Notes: generated by a model from the letters alone, not told the origin. A stretch of 20,530 nt of DNA from DATAQC01 sp038232455 (GCA_038232455.1 JBBSHU010000053.1:1-20530), one strand, 5' to 3'; numbered from the stretch's first letter, positions 8,675 through 16,040 are shown. A program made the numbers and translations.

Positions 8675-8722
8675 CGACTGGCGGGGGCGGCGCCCCGTTG
8701 ACGGGGGCGGGTGGCGCCGTCG

Positions 8723-8873
8723 GGCCGTTACGGCTCCCGGGCGCAGGCTGCAGGGCACGGAGTGACCGAGCCGTAGGCGGAACCAACCCGCCCAGGGCCA
8801 GCCTGCCGGTCCCCGTAAGGGTGACGACACCGGCCCGGTTCACGAGACGGCTGGGAACGGCGAAGAGGCGCAC
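8723..8873 (-). mobile_element. Possible transposase C-terminal remnant (IS1380-like)
   Basis: On the minus strand one frame reads RLFAVPSRLVNRAG, then (after one-base slips) WPWAG at 8800-8786 in an adjacent frame and SLRALQPAPG back in the first. The order RLxxxxxRLVxxA ... WPWA ... RLRALPxP resembles, from memory, the C-terminus of IS1380-type DDE transposases. No catalytic domain, terminal inverted repeats or target duplication are visible. It directly abuts the truncated 5' side of the permease pseudogene. Identification is tentative; it may be unrelated non-coding DNA. Confidence 0.35.
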
Positions 8874-8881
8874 GTGGTGGG

Positions 8882-9352
8882 GTGCTGATCGCCAAGGTCG
8901 TCGCCGCCATGGTGGTGGCGTGCGTTTTCAGCCTCATGGCCTGGTTGCTGCTGTCGGCTGCCCTCCTGCCCTCCGCCTACCTTCACGGCACGACCGCCGG
9001 CACCGACGCTGCCTGAGTCCGGTCGGTCGGCGGCGTCATCCTCCGGGGCGAGCTGATGATCGCCTTCGCCACCGGCGTCGGGTTCGCGGTGGCCTCGATC
9101 GGTCGCAACACCGCCGCCGCCCTGGGAGTCGGCTTCGCCTATTTCCTCGTGATCGAGAACGTGGTGGGAACTTCCCCGAGGGGTTCCGGCGCTGGCTCAT
9201 CCTCGGTAACTCCATCGTGTTCATCTCCGGCGACAACAGCGGCGGTGACGTCCCCGGGCGCGGCGTGATCGGGGCGGGCCTGTACCTGTCCGCCGTCGCC
9301 GCCGTCCCTCGTGATCGCCACACTCGTGTTCCAACGTCGCTACGTGGCGTAG
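8882..9352 (+). pseudogene. Decayed ABC-2 type transporter permease (C-terminal part)
   Basis: A continuous membrane-protein sequence can be pieced together over three frames. Frame one starts at VLIAKVVAA (8882) and meets an in-frame TGA at 9014, where a Trp (TGG) would fit (AA*VRSVGG). It continues through FATGVGFAVASIGRNTAAALG to a one-base loss near 9166. Frame two reads NFPEGFRRWLILGNS to an extra C near 9307. Frame three ends LVIATLVFQRRYVA at TAG 9350-9352. The pattern (AKVVAA; RNTAAALGVGFAYF; RRW; closing FQRRYVA) resembles actinobacterial ABC-2 permeases. The 5' half and any ATPase gene are missing. Three independent lesions make this a non-functional remnant. Confidence 0.75.
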
Positions 9353-9414
9353 CGCGAGGGCCCACGGCCGAATCTTTCTGTATCATCTCCCGGGTCCACG
9401 GCTCTCTTAGGGTC

Positions 9415-9966
9415 ATGACGCCTGATTCCCTCGCCGTGGAGACCATCGTCGTTGGCATCGCTGACCTCTCGGCTTCCGGGGAGGCCTTCGCAAGGGCGGT
9501 CGTCCGGTCGATGTCGACGCCCTTCCGCCTTCACCTCGTGCACTCCTATCGGGACCTGGCCAACGTGTGGCTCTCGGTAGACGCTCTGGCGGCAGTCGAG
9601 CCGCTACGGCAGGACTGTGACTCGCAGTTGGCGGCCATGGCGGCTTCGCTGGAGACCGAGGCGGGTCCGGTCGGGTACGACTCGCGGCCGGGAAGCCCTG
9701 CCACCGTTCTGGCTTCGGTGGCCCGCGAACAAGGTGCGGACCTCATTGCCGTAGGCACGTCCGGGCGCCGGGGATGGGCCTGGGGACTGGGCGGGATCGT
9801 TCGCAGACTGTCCCGCTGCGCCCCTTGCCCGCTCCTGGTCGTGCCGGCCGTACCAGCGGCTGTCGTCGCCAACGGTGACGGCCATGCATCGGGCCTCTCG
9901 GAGGTCTCAGGCTTCCCTCCGCCGGCCTGGCCGATAGGGCGCGCCGAGCTAACTTCTGCGCAGTGA
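9415..9966 (+). CDS. Universal stress protein (UspA family)
   Basis: A 183-residue single-domain Usp protein, an alpha/beta nucleotide-binding fold linked to stress responses in other bacteria. The N-terminus TIVVGIADLSASGEAFARA matches the first strand and loop, RLHLVHSY the second strand, and GADLIAVGTSGRRG ... CAPCPLLVVPA the last strands. The ATP-binding motif G-2x-G-9x-G(S/T) is present as G114, G117 and G127, but the final position is Ile instead of Ser/Thr, so ATP binding is uncertain. A ~35-residue Pro/Ala-rich tail follows. ATG at 9415 is chosen because the frame upstream belongs to the permease pseudogene. The short AT-rich stretch 9371-9387 (with TATCAT at 9381) may carry its promoter. 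Confidence 0.85.
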   Translation: MTPDSLAVETIVVGIADLSASGEAFARAVVRSMSTPFRLHLVHSYRDLANVWLSVDALAAVEPLRQDCDSQLAAMAASLETEAGPVGYDSRPGSPATVLASVAREQGADLIAVGTSGRRGWAWGLGGIVRRLSRCAPCPLLVVPAVPAAVVANGDGHASGLSEVSGFPPPAWPIGRAELTSAQ

Positions 9967-10002
9967 TCCCGTCGCTCCTCGGAGCCTGTTCGGGGCCGGC
10001 GG

Positions 10003-10287
10003 TTGAGCGAACCCGACCGGCTTCTCGGCGTCTGGCGCCGCCACGGCCGACGTTGGCACGTGGTGATTACAAGCGTTGGCCTGGTGTCGGTGATGGCCAT
10101 GGTCGTGGTCGCCTCGGCCGTGGCGGCAATGGTGAAGCCGGGGAACGAGAGCTTCGTTGCCAAGTGGGCCGACGTCTTGCGCGACCAGGACGCACGACCG
10201 CTGTCAGCTGTTCCGGTCACATCCAGCGGAGGCCGTCGGCCGGGTTGGTCGAGCCCTTCGACTTCTCTGACACTCGACCCGGGGTAG
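10003..10287 (+). CDS. Small single-pass membrane ORF, possibly truncated phosphodiester-glycosidase anchor
   Basis: A TTG-started 94-residue reading frame with a basic N-terminus (RRHGRRWH), one hydrophobic segment (about residues 20-44), then PGNESFVAKWADVLRDQDA. This last stretch resembles, from memory, the segment between the membrane anchor and catalytic domain of actinobacterial phosphodiester-glycosidase family proteins (PG-x-S-x-x-A-x-x-A-x-W-x-R-D-x). The sequence then becomes Ser/Pro/Gly-rich and stops, with no catalytic domain. It is probably a truncated remnant; an intact small membrane protein is the alternative. No clear Shine-Dalgarno was seen. The rest of 9967-10326 shows nothing else recognisable except TAAAGT at 10296-10301. 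Confidence 0.4.
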   Translation: MSEPDRLLGVWRRHGRRWHVVITSVGLVSVMAMVVVASAVAAMVKPGNESFVAKWADVLRDQDARPLSAVPVTSSGGRRPGWSSPSTSLTLDPG

Positions 10288-10326
10288 CCGTACGGTAAAG
10301 TCGGTGGCCGTGCTGATGGTCCCGGG

Positions 10327-12195
10327 TTGTGGGCACGCCGGGGACGAGGAGGAGAACTGCTGGCGCTCCTAGCGCTCCTCGTAGGCGCCCTACCCATACC
10401 TATGACGGCCACCGCCTCCCCCCCTCGACCACCGGCGGTGCTCGTCCTCGTCGCCGACCTGCGCTGGGCCGCCGCCTCCTCCGCCCTCGATGGCTGGGCC
10501 AAGGCCAGCCTGTCCGTCCGATCCGATCGCCAGCGAGGCGACGCCGCCGACGGCTACCTCACCGTGGGCAAGGGGGCCCGCTCGGCCACCCCCGGGCCCG
10601 GTTCGGGCGTCGGCCCGGTGGTACCCACGGGCGACGGTGGCGTGCGCGTGGCCGATTGGGCCCGCCTGCGGGACTACGACGCCACCACCAACTACGGCGG
10701 CACCCTCGGCGCCATGGGCCAGGCCCTCACCGGGGCCGATCGACGCTGGACCCTGGTCACCTCCGGCCCGGCCACTGCGGCCGCAGCGGCCGCCGTCGCC
10801 GATGCGGGTGGCGTGGTGGCCCGCGCCACCGACGGTGGCGCCCCCACGGTCGGCCGGGCCCTGGGCGACGGCGCCGACGCCGTCGTCGCTGCCGTTCCCG
10901 CTGCGGAGATCCCCGCGGTGGTGAGCGAGGCGGGATCGGCGTGCGTGGTCGTGGCCAGCGTCTCGTCCCCTGACTCCGACCGCCACCTCGGAGTCCTTGC
11001 CGCCTCGCCGGCGTGTGGTCTGGGTGAGGCCGGCCTGTCGTCGCCGTCGACCCGGCAGGCCCACCTCGCCACCATCGACGACGTGGCTCCGACGTTCCTG
11101 TCCCGAGCGGGCGCACCCCGACCTGCGACCATGGACGGGTCGGTGGTCCGACCGTCGGGGCCTGTCTCGGTGAAGGGCCTGATCGAGCGCGACCGTCGCA
11201 GCTTCACGGCCGACCGGATGCGGACCCCGCTCATCTGGCTGTTCATCGGGTTGAGCGCGGTCGGTGCCCTTCTGGCCGCCTGCTTCCGTCGGGCCCGACC
11301 GTCGGTGGCCTGGGTCCTGCTCGCCATCCCGCCGGCCAGCTTTCTGGTGATGGCCGTTCCGTGGTGGCGATGGGGCGGTGCGGGTGTTCTGGTGGCCGGC
11401 TCGGCCCTCGTCGGCGTCCTTGCGATCGCCGCCGCAGCTATCGGTCGTCGCCATGTCCGCCTCGGCGTGGCCGCACTTGTGGCGGTGACCGCCGCGGTGG
11501 TCGGTATCGACGCCCTGTTCGGGGGAAGGCTGGAGATCGATGCCCCCTTCGGCAACTCACCGATCACGGCCGGACGGTTCTACGGCGTGGGCAACATCGG
11601 GTCGGGCCTGCTCATGGCCGGCCTCATCGTGGCCGTGGGCTTGGCTCTCGATCACTGGGGCCGACCGGCGATGCTGCCCGTTGTCGCCGTTTTGACCGCC
11701 GGAGTGGTGGTAGGCGGGGCTCCGTGGTTCGGCGCCGACGTCGGTGGCGTCCTGGCCTCGGTCCCCGCCTACGGCACGCTCATCGCCGCCCGCAAGCGAC
11801 CCTCGGCCCGCGTGGTGATCGGGTTGGTCGCCGCCACTGCCGCCGTGCTCGCCGTCTTCGTCGTCGCCGACCTGGCTCGTCCCGCGGCGGCGCGCACGCA
11901 TCTCGGCCGGGTGCTGGCCGACGGAGGCCTGGGCGACGAGATCGTGCGCAAGGCGGGCCGGGCCGTGGAGACGCTGAAGAGCCCGCTGAGCCTTGTCGTC
12001 GCCATCGGGGTCGGCGCGGTCGTGGCCGTCCGTCCCCGGCTGGCGGAGCACCCGGGCCTGGCCGCGATGACCTGGGCCCTGGTCGTGGCGGGTGTGCTCG
12101 GATCGGTGCTCAACGACTCGGGCCTCATCGTGGGCGCGGCGGTGACCGCCGTCGCCTGGCCGTCGCTCGTGGCCGTCACGGCTGATCGCACATGA
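10327..12195 (+). CDS. Polytopic membrane protein with alkaline-phosphatase-like extracytoplasmic domain
   Basis: A ~620-residue protein: signal-like hydrophobic segment (residues 11-29), an extracytoplasmic domain of ~250 residues, then about ten membrane segments from residue ~298. In the first domain, GYLTVGKGARS and DDVAPTFLSRAG (252-263) resemble the alkaline-phosphatase/phosphoglyceromutase superfamily, but the usual metal-binding Asp/His set is not obvious, so it may be inactive. The membrane part has GRFYGVGN (416-423), GADVGG (469-474), HLGR (525-528) and LNDSG (595-599), a set I associate with a conserved but uncharacterised membrane family in Firmicutes and Actinobacteria. Its substrate is unknown. 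TTG at 10327 is the longest start; a strong AGGAGG at 10347-10352 sits 7 nt before CTG 10360, an alternative. Its stop overlaps the next gene by 4 nt. Confidence 0.75.
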   Translation: MWARRGRGGELLALLALLVGALPIPMTATASPPRPPAVLVLVADLRWAAASSALDGWAKASLSVRSDRQRGDAADGYLTVGKGARSATPGPGSGVGPVVPTGDGGVRVADWARLRDYDATTNYGGTLGAMGQALTGADRRWTLVTSGPATAAAAAAVADAGGVVARATDGGAPTVGRALGDGADAVVAAVPAAEIPAVVSEAGSACVVVASVSSPDSDRHLGVLAASPACGLGEAGLSSPSTRQAHLATIDDVAPTFLSRAGAPRPATMDGSVVRPSGPVSVKGLIERDRRSFTADRMRTPLIWLFIGLSAVGALLAACFRRARPSVAWVLLAIPPASFLVMAVPWWRWGGAGVLVAGSALVGVLAIAAAAIGRRHVRLGVAALVAVTAAVVGIDALFGGRLEIDAPFGNSPITAGRFYGVGNIGSGLLMAGLIVAVGLALDHWGRPAMLPVVAVLTAGVVVGGAPWFGADVGGVLASVPAYGTLIAARKRPSARVVIGLVAATAAVLAVFVVADLARPAAARTHLGRVLADGGLGDEIVRKAGRAVETLKSPLSLVVAIGVGAVVAVRPRLAEHPGLAAMTWALVVAGVLGSVLNDSGLIVGAAVTAVAWPSLVAVTADRT

Positions 12196-13730
12196 GCGTG
12201 CAGGAGGAACGCGCCGACACTCCGTTCGGGCCCGGAGCCGGTATGCCGCTCGATTCCGGAGCGAGCATCGACACGATCGAGGACGAGAGCCGACCCGAGA
12301 CCCGGTCGCCCCGGCGCTGGGGCCTCATGGCGGTGGCCATCGTGATGTCGTTGGGCCTGCATCTGCCCGGGATGCTCGTCCACCTCTTCAACTCCGACGA
12401 ATCCAGCATCGCCACCATGGCTATGGTCATCGACCGCGGTGGTCGCATGTACCACGAGACCGCCGACCGCAAGCCTCCGGTCGTGCCCTACGTGTATGCC
12501 GCCGTCTTCGGCGCCACCGGAAGTCGCGACCTGCGCCCGATCCGGGGTGTGGCCGCCCTGTCGGTCGCGGCCACGGCCATCCTGTTGGCGTTCGAGGCCG
12601 AGCGCCGGTACCGCAGCCGACGGGCGGCCTGGGCGTGCTTGGTCCTGTTCCTGCTCGGCACGGCCGCCTTCTTCCCGGCCGACACCCAGGCCGCGGGCTT
12701 CGAACTGTTCATGTTGTTGCCGATGACCGCGGCGATCGTGGCGGCCGGGCGCAAGCGCGCCCTGACGGCGGGTGTCTGCCTGGCCGTGGCCTGCCTGTGC
12801 AAGCAGACGGCCATCGTCACCGCAGTCCCCATCGTCTGGCTGCTCTGGAACGCCGGCGGTTGGCGCCAGGTCCTCCGGGCCGGGGTGGCCGGCGCGGCGG
12901 TGATCGGCGTGACCGCCCTCTACTTCGGGCCGTCGGAGTTCCTACTGTGGACGGTCACCGGCAACGGCGGGTACATGGCCCTCCGGGGCTCGATCACCGC
13001 CACCATCGGCCGGGGCATGGCCATGACCGGGGCCTTCATCGGCATCAACCTGGCCCTCGTCCTGTTGGCCGTCGTCGCCGCCCGACGCCGCTCGGCCACC
13101 CTCGACCAGTGGATGTGGCTGGCCGGAGGCGTGGTCAGCGTCCTGATCGGGCTCCGCTTCTTCGGTCACTACTACCTCCAGATCCTGCCGCCGTTGGCGC
13201 TCATCGGCGCGGGTGTCCTCCCCCTTCTCGCCCCCGCGTTCCGACGGCTGGCCTTCGGTTTCACCGCCCTGGCCGCAGCGGTGATGGTCGCGGTCGCCTT
13301 TCTCCCTGCCGACGAGCGCGGCCTACTGCCCTACGGCGCCGCCGCCGCCGAGGTCAGGCGCATCACCGGCCCCGACGACACCGTGTTCGTCTGGGGTGAG
13401 TTCCCCGAGATCTACTGGGCGTCGGGACGTGAGCCGGCCACCCGCTTCATCCACACCGGTTTTCTCACCGGCGTGACGGGTGGTCGCGACGATGGCGTGA
13501 ACCGGCTGTCCGACGGGCTCCCGGGGGCCTGGGGCCTGCTCGACCAGGACTTCGCTGCCCATCCGGCGTCGCTCATCGTCGACACCAGCGGCACAAGGAT
13601 CCGCGGCGCCCGGTTCTTCCCCCTCGAACGGTCCGAGCTGTGGCAGCGGATCAGCGGGAACTACGTGCTGCTGGCTACCGTCGACGGCGTCCGTTTCTAC
13701 CGGAACAAGGCCGCCCCTGCCTCACCCTGA
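12192..13730 (+). CDS. GT39/ArnT-like (GT-C fold) membrane glycosyltransferase
   Basis: A 512-residue integral membrane protein with a ~40-residue cytoplasmic N-terminus and about ten membrane segments. The first extracytoplasmic loop holds NSDESS at 67-72, where D69 fits the catalytic Asp of GT-C enzymes, followed by MYHETADRKPPVVPY (DRKPP at 92-96), the usual companion motif. FFGHYYLQILPPLAL (H326) is typical of the C-terminal half. It should transfer a sugar from a polyprenyl-phosphate donor to an envelope acceptor outside the membrane; donor and acceptor cannot be read from the sequence. A soluble ~110-residue C-terminal domain (GPDDTVFVWGEFPEIYW) follows the last membrane segment. ATG at 12192 overlaps the upstream stop (ATGA), so the two proteins are probably made together. 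Confidence 0.85.
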   Translation: MSVQEERADTPFGPGAGMPLDSGASIDTIEDESRPETRSPRRWGLMAVAIVMSLGLHLPGMLVHLFNSDESSIATMAMVIDRGGRMYHETADRKPPVVPYVYAAVFGATGSRDLRPIRGVAALSVAATAILLAFEAERRYRSRRAAWACLVLFLLGTAAFFPADTQAAGFELFMLLPMTAAIVAAGRKRALTAGVCLAVACLCKQTAIVTAVPIVWLLWNAGGWRQVLRAGVAGAAVIGVTALYFGPSEFLLWTVTGNGGYMALRGSITATIGRGMAMTGAFIGINLALVLLAVVAARRRSATLDQWMWLAGGVVSVLIGLRFFGHYYLQILPPLALIGAGVLPLLAPAFRRLAFGFTALAAAVMVAVAFLPADERGLLPYGAAAAEVRRITGPDDTVFVWGEFPEIYWASGREPATRFIHTGFLTGVTGGRDDGVNRLSDGLPGAWGLLDQDFAAHPASLIVDTSGTRIRGARFFPLERSELWQRISGNYVLLATVDGVRFYRNKAAPASP

Positions 13731-13775
13731 GGCCGTGCGCCTGGCCCGGCGTGGCGCGCCGACGGGAACCCGCGC

Positions 13776-14993
13776 TCAGTCCTTCCGCAAGGCCTTCCGC
13801 CACCGCGACAACCGCGGTTCCTGCTGCCGGCGACCGGTGTCGTACGACCGGGGGGCAGGCGGGTCCCGCTTGTCGTCGATGGAGGATGGTTCCTTGGTCC
13901 CGGATTTGGGCTCGGATTCGGCGCCGGTGTCGAACTCGGCGTTGACGACATCGGGCGGTGGGCTGTCGTCGGTCGTGGTCTCCAGATCGGGCTCCGCTGC
14001 GCTCTCGCCACCGCCCTGGTCGGCATCGGCGGGGTCGGTGGTCTCGGCACTGTCGGTTGCGATGTCGGCGGCGTCATCGGTGGCGGGGTCATCGGTGGCG
14101 GCGGCGGGGTCGTCGGCCGGGTCGCCGCCGAGGTCGGCGAAAGCGGAATCAGGAGGGGGGGCATCGCCGCCGCCGGCGTCCTTGTCGCCCCAGAGGTCGG
14201 CCAGAGATGCTCCGAGCGGCGTGGTCTCGTCCGCCGGCGACGGGGTGGGAAAGGACCGGGACGGCCCGACGAGTGTCTCCACCGGTCCTGCGTCGGGTTC
14301 GGGAACCTCGACGACACCCCCGGCCTCCGTCGAACTGGGGTCGACGAGGCGTAGCCCGGGGTCGGGCGCCGCCGCCGACTCGCTCGCCGTCTCGGGTTCC
14401 GACTCGCCCGACGCTTCGACCAGCCGTAGGGCGCCGTTCCCGACGCTCCCGGAGTCGCCGTCGTCGGCCTGGCCCACGGGGGAGGGGGTGGACAGGGCGC
14501 CATCGCCCGCGCCAGGCCGTTCGATGATGTCGGAGGCATACACGAAGCTCGGGACTGAGGGCTCGGCGGCGACCTCGCCGGGCCGGCCGGCACTCTCCGG
14601 GAGCTCTTCCTCCGGTGCCGCCTCGACCAGATCGCTGTAGACCCGGACCCATCTGATGCGGCCGTTCTCCACGCCGACGATGAAGATCCCCGCCGCCTCG
14701 GCGCTGTCGCCGGCACCGTGGAGCTCGACCCAGACCGTGTTGCCGGTGGTGGACGCCCGCAGGACGGTGAGCCGGAAGCCGGGTTCGGCCTCGAAGATCG
14801 CCTTCCAGTTGCTGATCAGCTGACCCGGGCCCCGGAAGTCGCGGTCGGGGTGCAGGGGCTGGAAGCTCTCGAACTCGGGATGAACGGTGGCGTAGAGCGT
14901 GTCGGAGTCGTGGTGGTTGGCGGCATCGAGGAACCGGTGGACCACGGCCATAGGATCATCCGGGCCCACCCTTCTCCGCTTGGCCAAACGCAC
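13776..14993 (-). CDS. NTF2/SnoaL-like domain protein with long acidic disordered tail
   Basis: A 405-residue protein. Residues ~14-125 form a SnoaL/NTF2-like fold (MAVVHRFLDAANHHDSDTL, HPEFESFQPLHPDRDFRG, AAGIFIVGVENGRIRWVRVYSD), usually a small enzyme or ligand-binding cone. From ~130 to ~370 the protein is low-complexity and rich in Asp, Glu, Ala, Pro, Ser and Thr with few basic residues, including a Thr/Asp/Ala-rich stretch near 290-340. It ends in a basic segment (RRQQEPRLSRWRKALRKD). The start is GTG, fixed by a perfect AGGAGG 6 nt upstream. The substrate and the role of the tail are unknown. It converges on the glycosyltransferase gene (45-bp gap). Confidence 0.8.
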   Translation of the reverse strand: MRLAKRRRVGPDDPMAVVHRFLDAANHHDSDTLYATVHPEFESFQPLHPDRDFRGPGQLISNWKAIFEAEPGFRLTVLRASTTGNTVWVELHGAGDSAEAAGIFIVGVENGRIRWVRVYSDLVEAAPEEELPESAGRPGEVAAEPSVPSFVYASDIIERPGAGDGALSTPSPVGQADDGDSGSVGNGALRLVEASGESEPETASESAAAPDPGLRLVDPSSTEAGGVVEVPEPDAGPVETLVGPSRSFPTPSPADETTPLGASLADLWGDKDAGGGDAPPPDSAFADLGGDPADDPAAATDDPATDDAADIATDSAETTDPADADQGGGESAAEPDLETTTDDSPPPDVVNAEFDTGAESEPKSGTKEPSSIDDKRDPPAPRSYDTGRRQQEPRLSRWRKALRKD

Positions 14994-14999
14994 GAAAAT

Positions 15000-15005
15000 C
15001 CTCCT
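15000..15005 (-). promoter_or_regulatory. Strong Shine-Dalgarno that fixes a GTG start
   Basis: On the minus strand AGGAGG is separated by 6 nt (ATTTTC) from GTG at 14993. It is the strongest ribosome-binding site seen at a gene start in the window and decides the start of the NTF2-like gene. Confidence 0.75.
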
Positions 15006-15065
15006 GTCGACACCCCGCCCCTCGAAGCAAAACTAGTCCCTCGACCGGCCGCCACGGCACTCGGC

Positions 15066-15779
15066 CTACCGCCCGGCGTCACCGGCGGCGTCCGGCCCGC
15101 GCCACGGGGGTTGGCGCGGCGTGTCGAACACCACGTCGAGAGGCTCGCCCCGGATGGCTCGGAACGCCTGTGCTACCCAGCGATTCTTTCCGGCGAGCGG
15201 GGAGGGCAGAGCATTTTCGGCGAACCAGCCCACGTCGCGGCACTCGAGGGGATGACCGGCCAGCGTGCCGCCGACGAGCCGGCAGTGGAACACCAACGAG
15301 TACAGCGGGATGCGGGTGAAGCCGAGCCGGAGGCCGTCGAGCAGGGCGATGAGGCGAGTGGGCTCGACCTGCATGCCGGTCTCTTCCAGCACCTCCTTCA
15401 CGGCCACCTCCGAGGCTGAATAGCCCACGTCGGCCCAGCCCGTGGGGTAGAGCCAAGCGCCTGAGTCCGAGCGCTGTACCAGCAGGATCTCCTGGTGATC
15501 GTTGCCCACGACCGCCCCGACCGCCACCTTGGGCGTCACGTATCCGGCGACCCCGTCGCCCACCCGTCGCAGCCATTCCTGCACGAGGATCTCCGACTCG
15601 GGCGCCAGGCCGGCGGCCACCTGCATGTCGGCGGCGACGCGCAGGACCTCCTCGAAGCGCTCCCGTTCGTAGAGGTTGTCCGTGAACCCCAGGCCGGTAC
15701 GGGCGATTCCCGCAAGGGCTTCGCTCCAGCGCAGGAGATCGTGGGGGCTCGCCGCATGGTTGTCGCCGCGGTGGCTCAT
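15066..15779 (-). CDS. NUDIX hydrolase with N-terminal helical domain
   Basis: A 237-residue protein starting MSHRGDNHAA. The first ~65 residues (LLRWSEALAGIARTGLGFTDN, YERERFEEVLRVAADM) match the N-terminal domain of YjhB-type Nudix hydrolases (Nudix_hydro_N). The Nudix box lies at 114-136, G-WADVG-Y-SASEVAV-K-E-V-L-EE-T-G-M. The catalytic EE pair (132-133) is kept, the usual Arg is Lys128, and the first Glu is Tyr120. It would hydrolyse a nucleoside diphosphate linked to some moiety; the substrate is unknown. The frame is open for another 25 codons upstream, but that part is Arg/His-rich and crosses the divergent promoter region, so the internal ATG is preferred. The gene is divergent from the small Cys-rich gene. 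Confidence 0.85.
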   Translation of the reverse strand: MSHRGDNHAASPHDLLRWSEALAGIARTGLGFTDNLYERERFEEVLRVAADMQVAAGLAPESEILVQEWLRRVGDGVAGYVTPKVAVGAVVGNDHQEILLVQRSDSGAWLYPTGWADVGYSASEVAVKEVLEETGMQVEPTRLIALLDGLRLGFTRIPLYSLVFHCRLVGGTLAGHPLECRDVGWFAENALPSPLAGKNRWVAQAFRAIRGEPLDVVFDTPRQPPWRGPDAAGDAGR

Positions 15780-15832
15780 GGCGACGGCGACGTGAACTGA
15801 TCGACGGTGCCACAGCCACGGCCGGTGCCTGC

Positions 15833-15838
15833 GACAAT
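15833..15838 (+). promoter_or_regulatory. Candidate leaderless -10 element of the Cys-rich gene
   Basis: GACAAT ends 6 nt before the ATG at 15845. The spacer GGAGCG is itself weakly Shine-Dalgarno-like, so a short leader cannot be excluded. Confidence 0.4.
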
Positions 15839-15844
15839 GGAGCG

Positions 15845-16030
15845 ATGTCCGCACGTGTCGATTGCCGCCACTACAGCAGTCGCAGCATGCCCACCGGCGA
15901 TCGAATCGAGCGGTGCCGCCTCGACGTGGCCCAGTCCATGCCGTTCGACTGTCCGGACGACTGCCTGTTCTACGAGCAGCGTCCGATCAGCGACACCGGC
16001 TGGCAGCGCCCTCGCGGCGACCGGCGCTGA
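15845..16030 (+). CDS. Small Cys-rich protein, possible metal-binding
   Basis: A 61-residue protein with C7, H9, C24, C36 and C40. The pairs C7-x-H9 and C36-x3-C40 plus C24 could form a Zn or Fe-S site (CRHYSSRS ... ERCRLDVAQ ... FDCPDDCLFYE). The order and the closing CPDDCLFYE look like a small conserved actinobacterial family, but no function is known to me. The start is supported by a GACAAT hexamer and GGAG just upstream. It is divergent from the Nudix gene across 65 bp, so the two may share regulation. It is about 10 bp from the convergent gene at 16041. Confidence 0.7.
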   Translation: MSARVDCRHYSSRSMPTGDRIERCRLDVAQSMPFDCPDDCLFYEQRPISDTGWQRPRGDRR

Positions 16031-16040
16031 CGCCAGGCCT

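Noticed and set aside
8698..9414. N-terminal extension of the universal stress protein
   Set aside because: The upstream part runs through the permease pseudogene in mixed frames; the Usp fold begins at ATG 9415.
13731..13775. Possible terminator around CGGCG-TGGCG-CGCCG between the convergent glycosyltransferase and NTF2-like genes
   Set aside because: The stem is only 5 bp, expected by chance at this GC content, and has no U-tract.
13735..14640. Ser/Gly-rich plus-strand frame of ~300 residues
   Set aside because: It is the complement of the acidic tail of the NTF2-like protein; the opposite strand has a real domain and a perfect Shine-Dalgarno.
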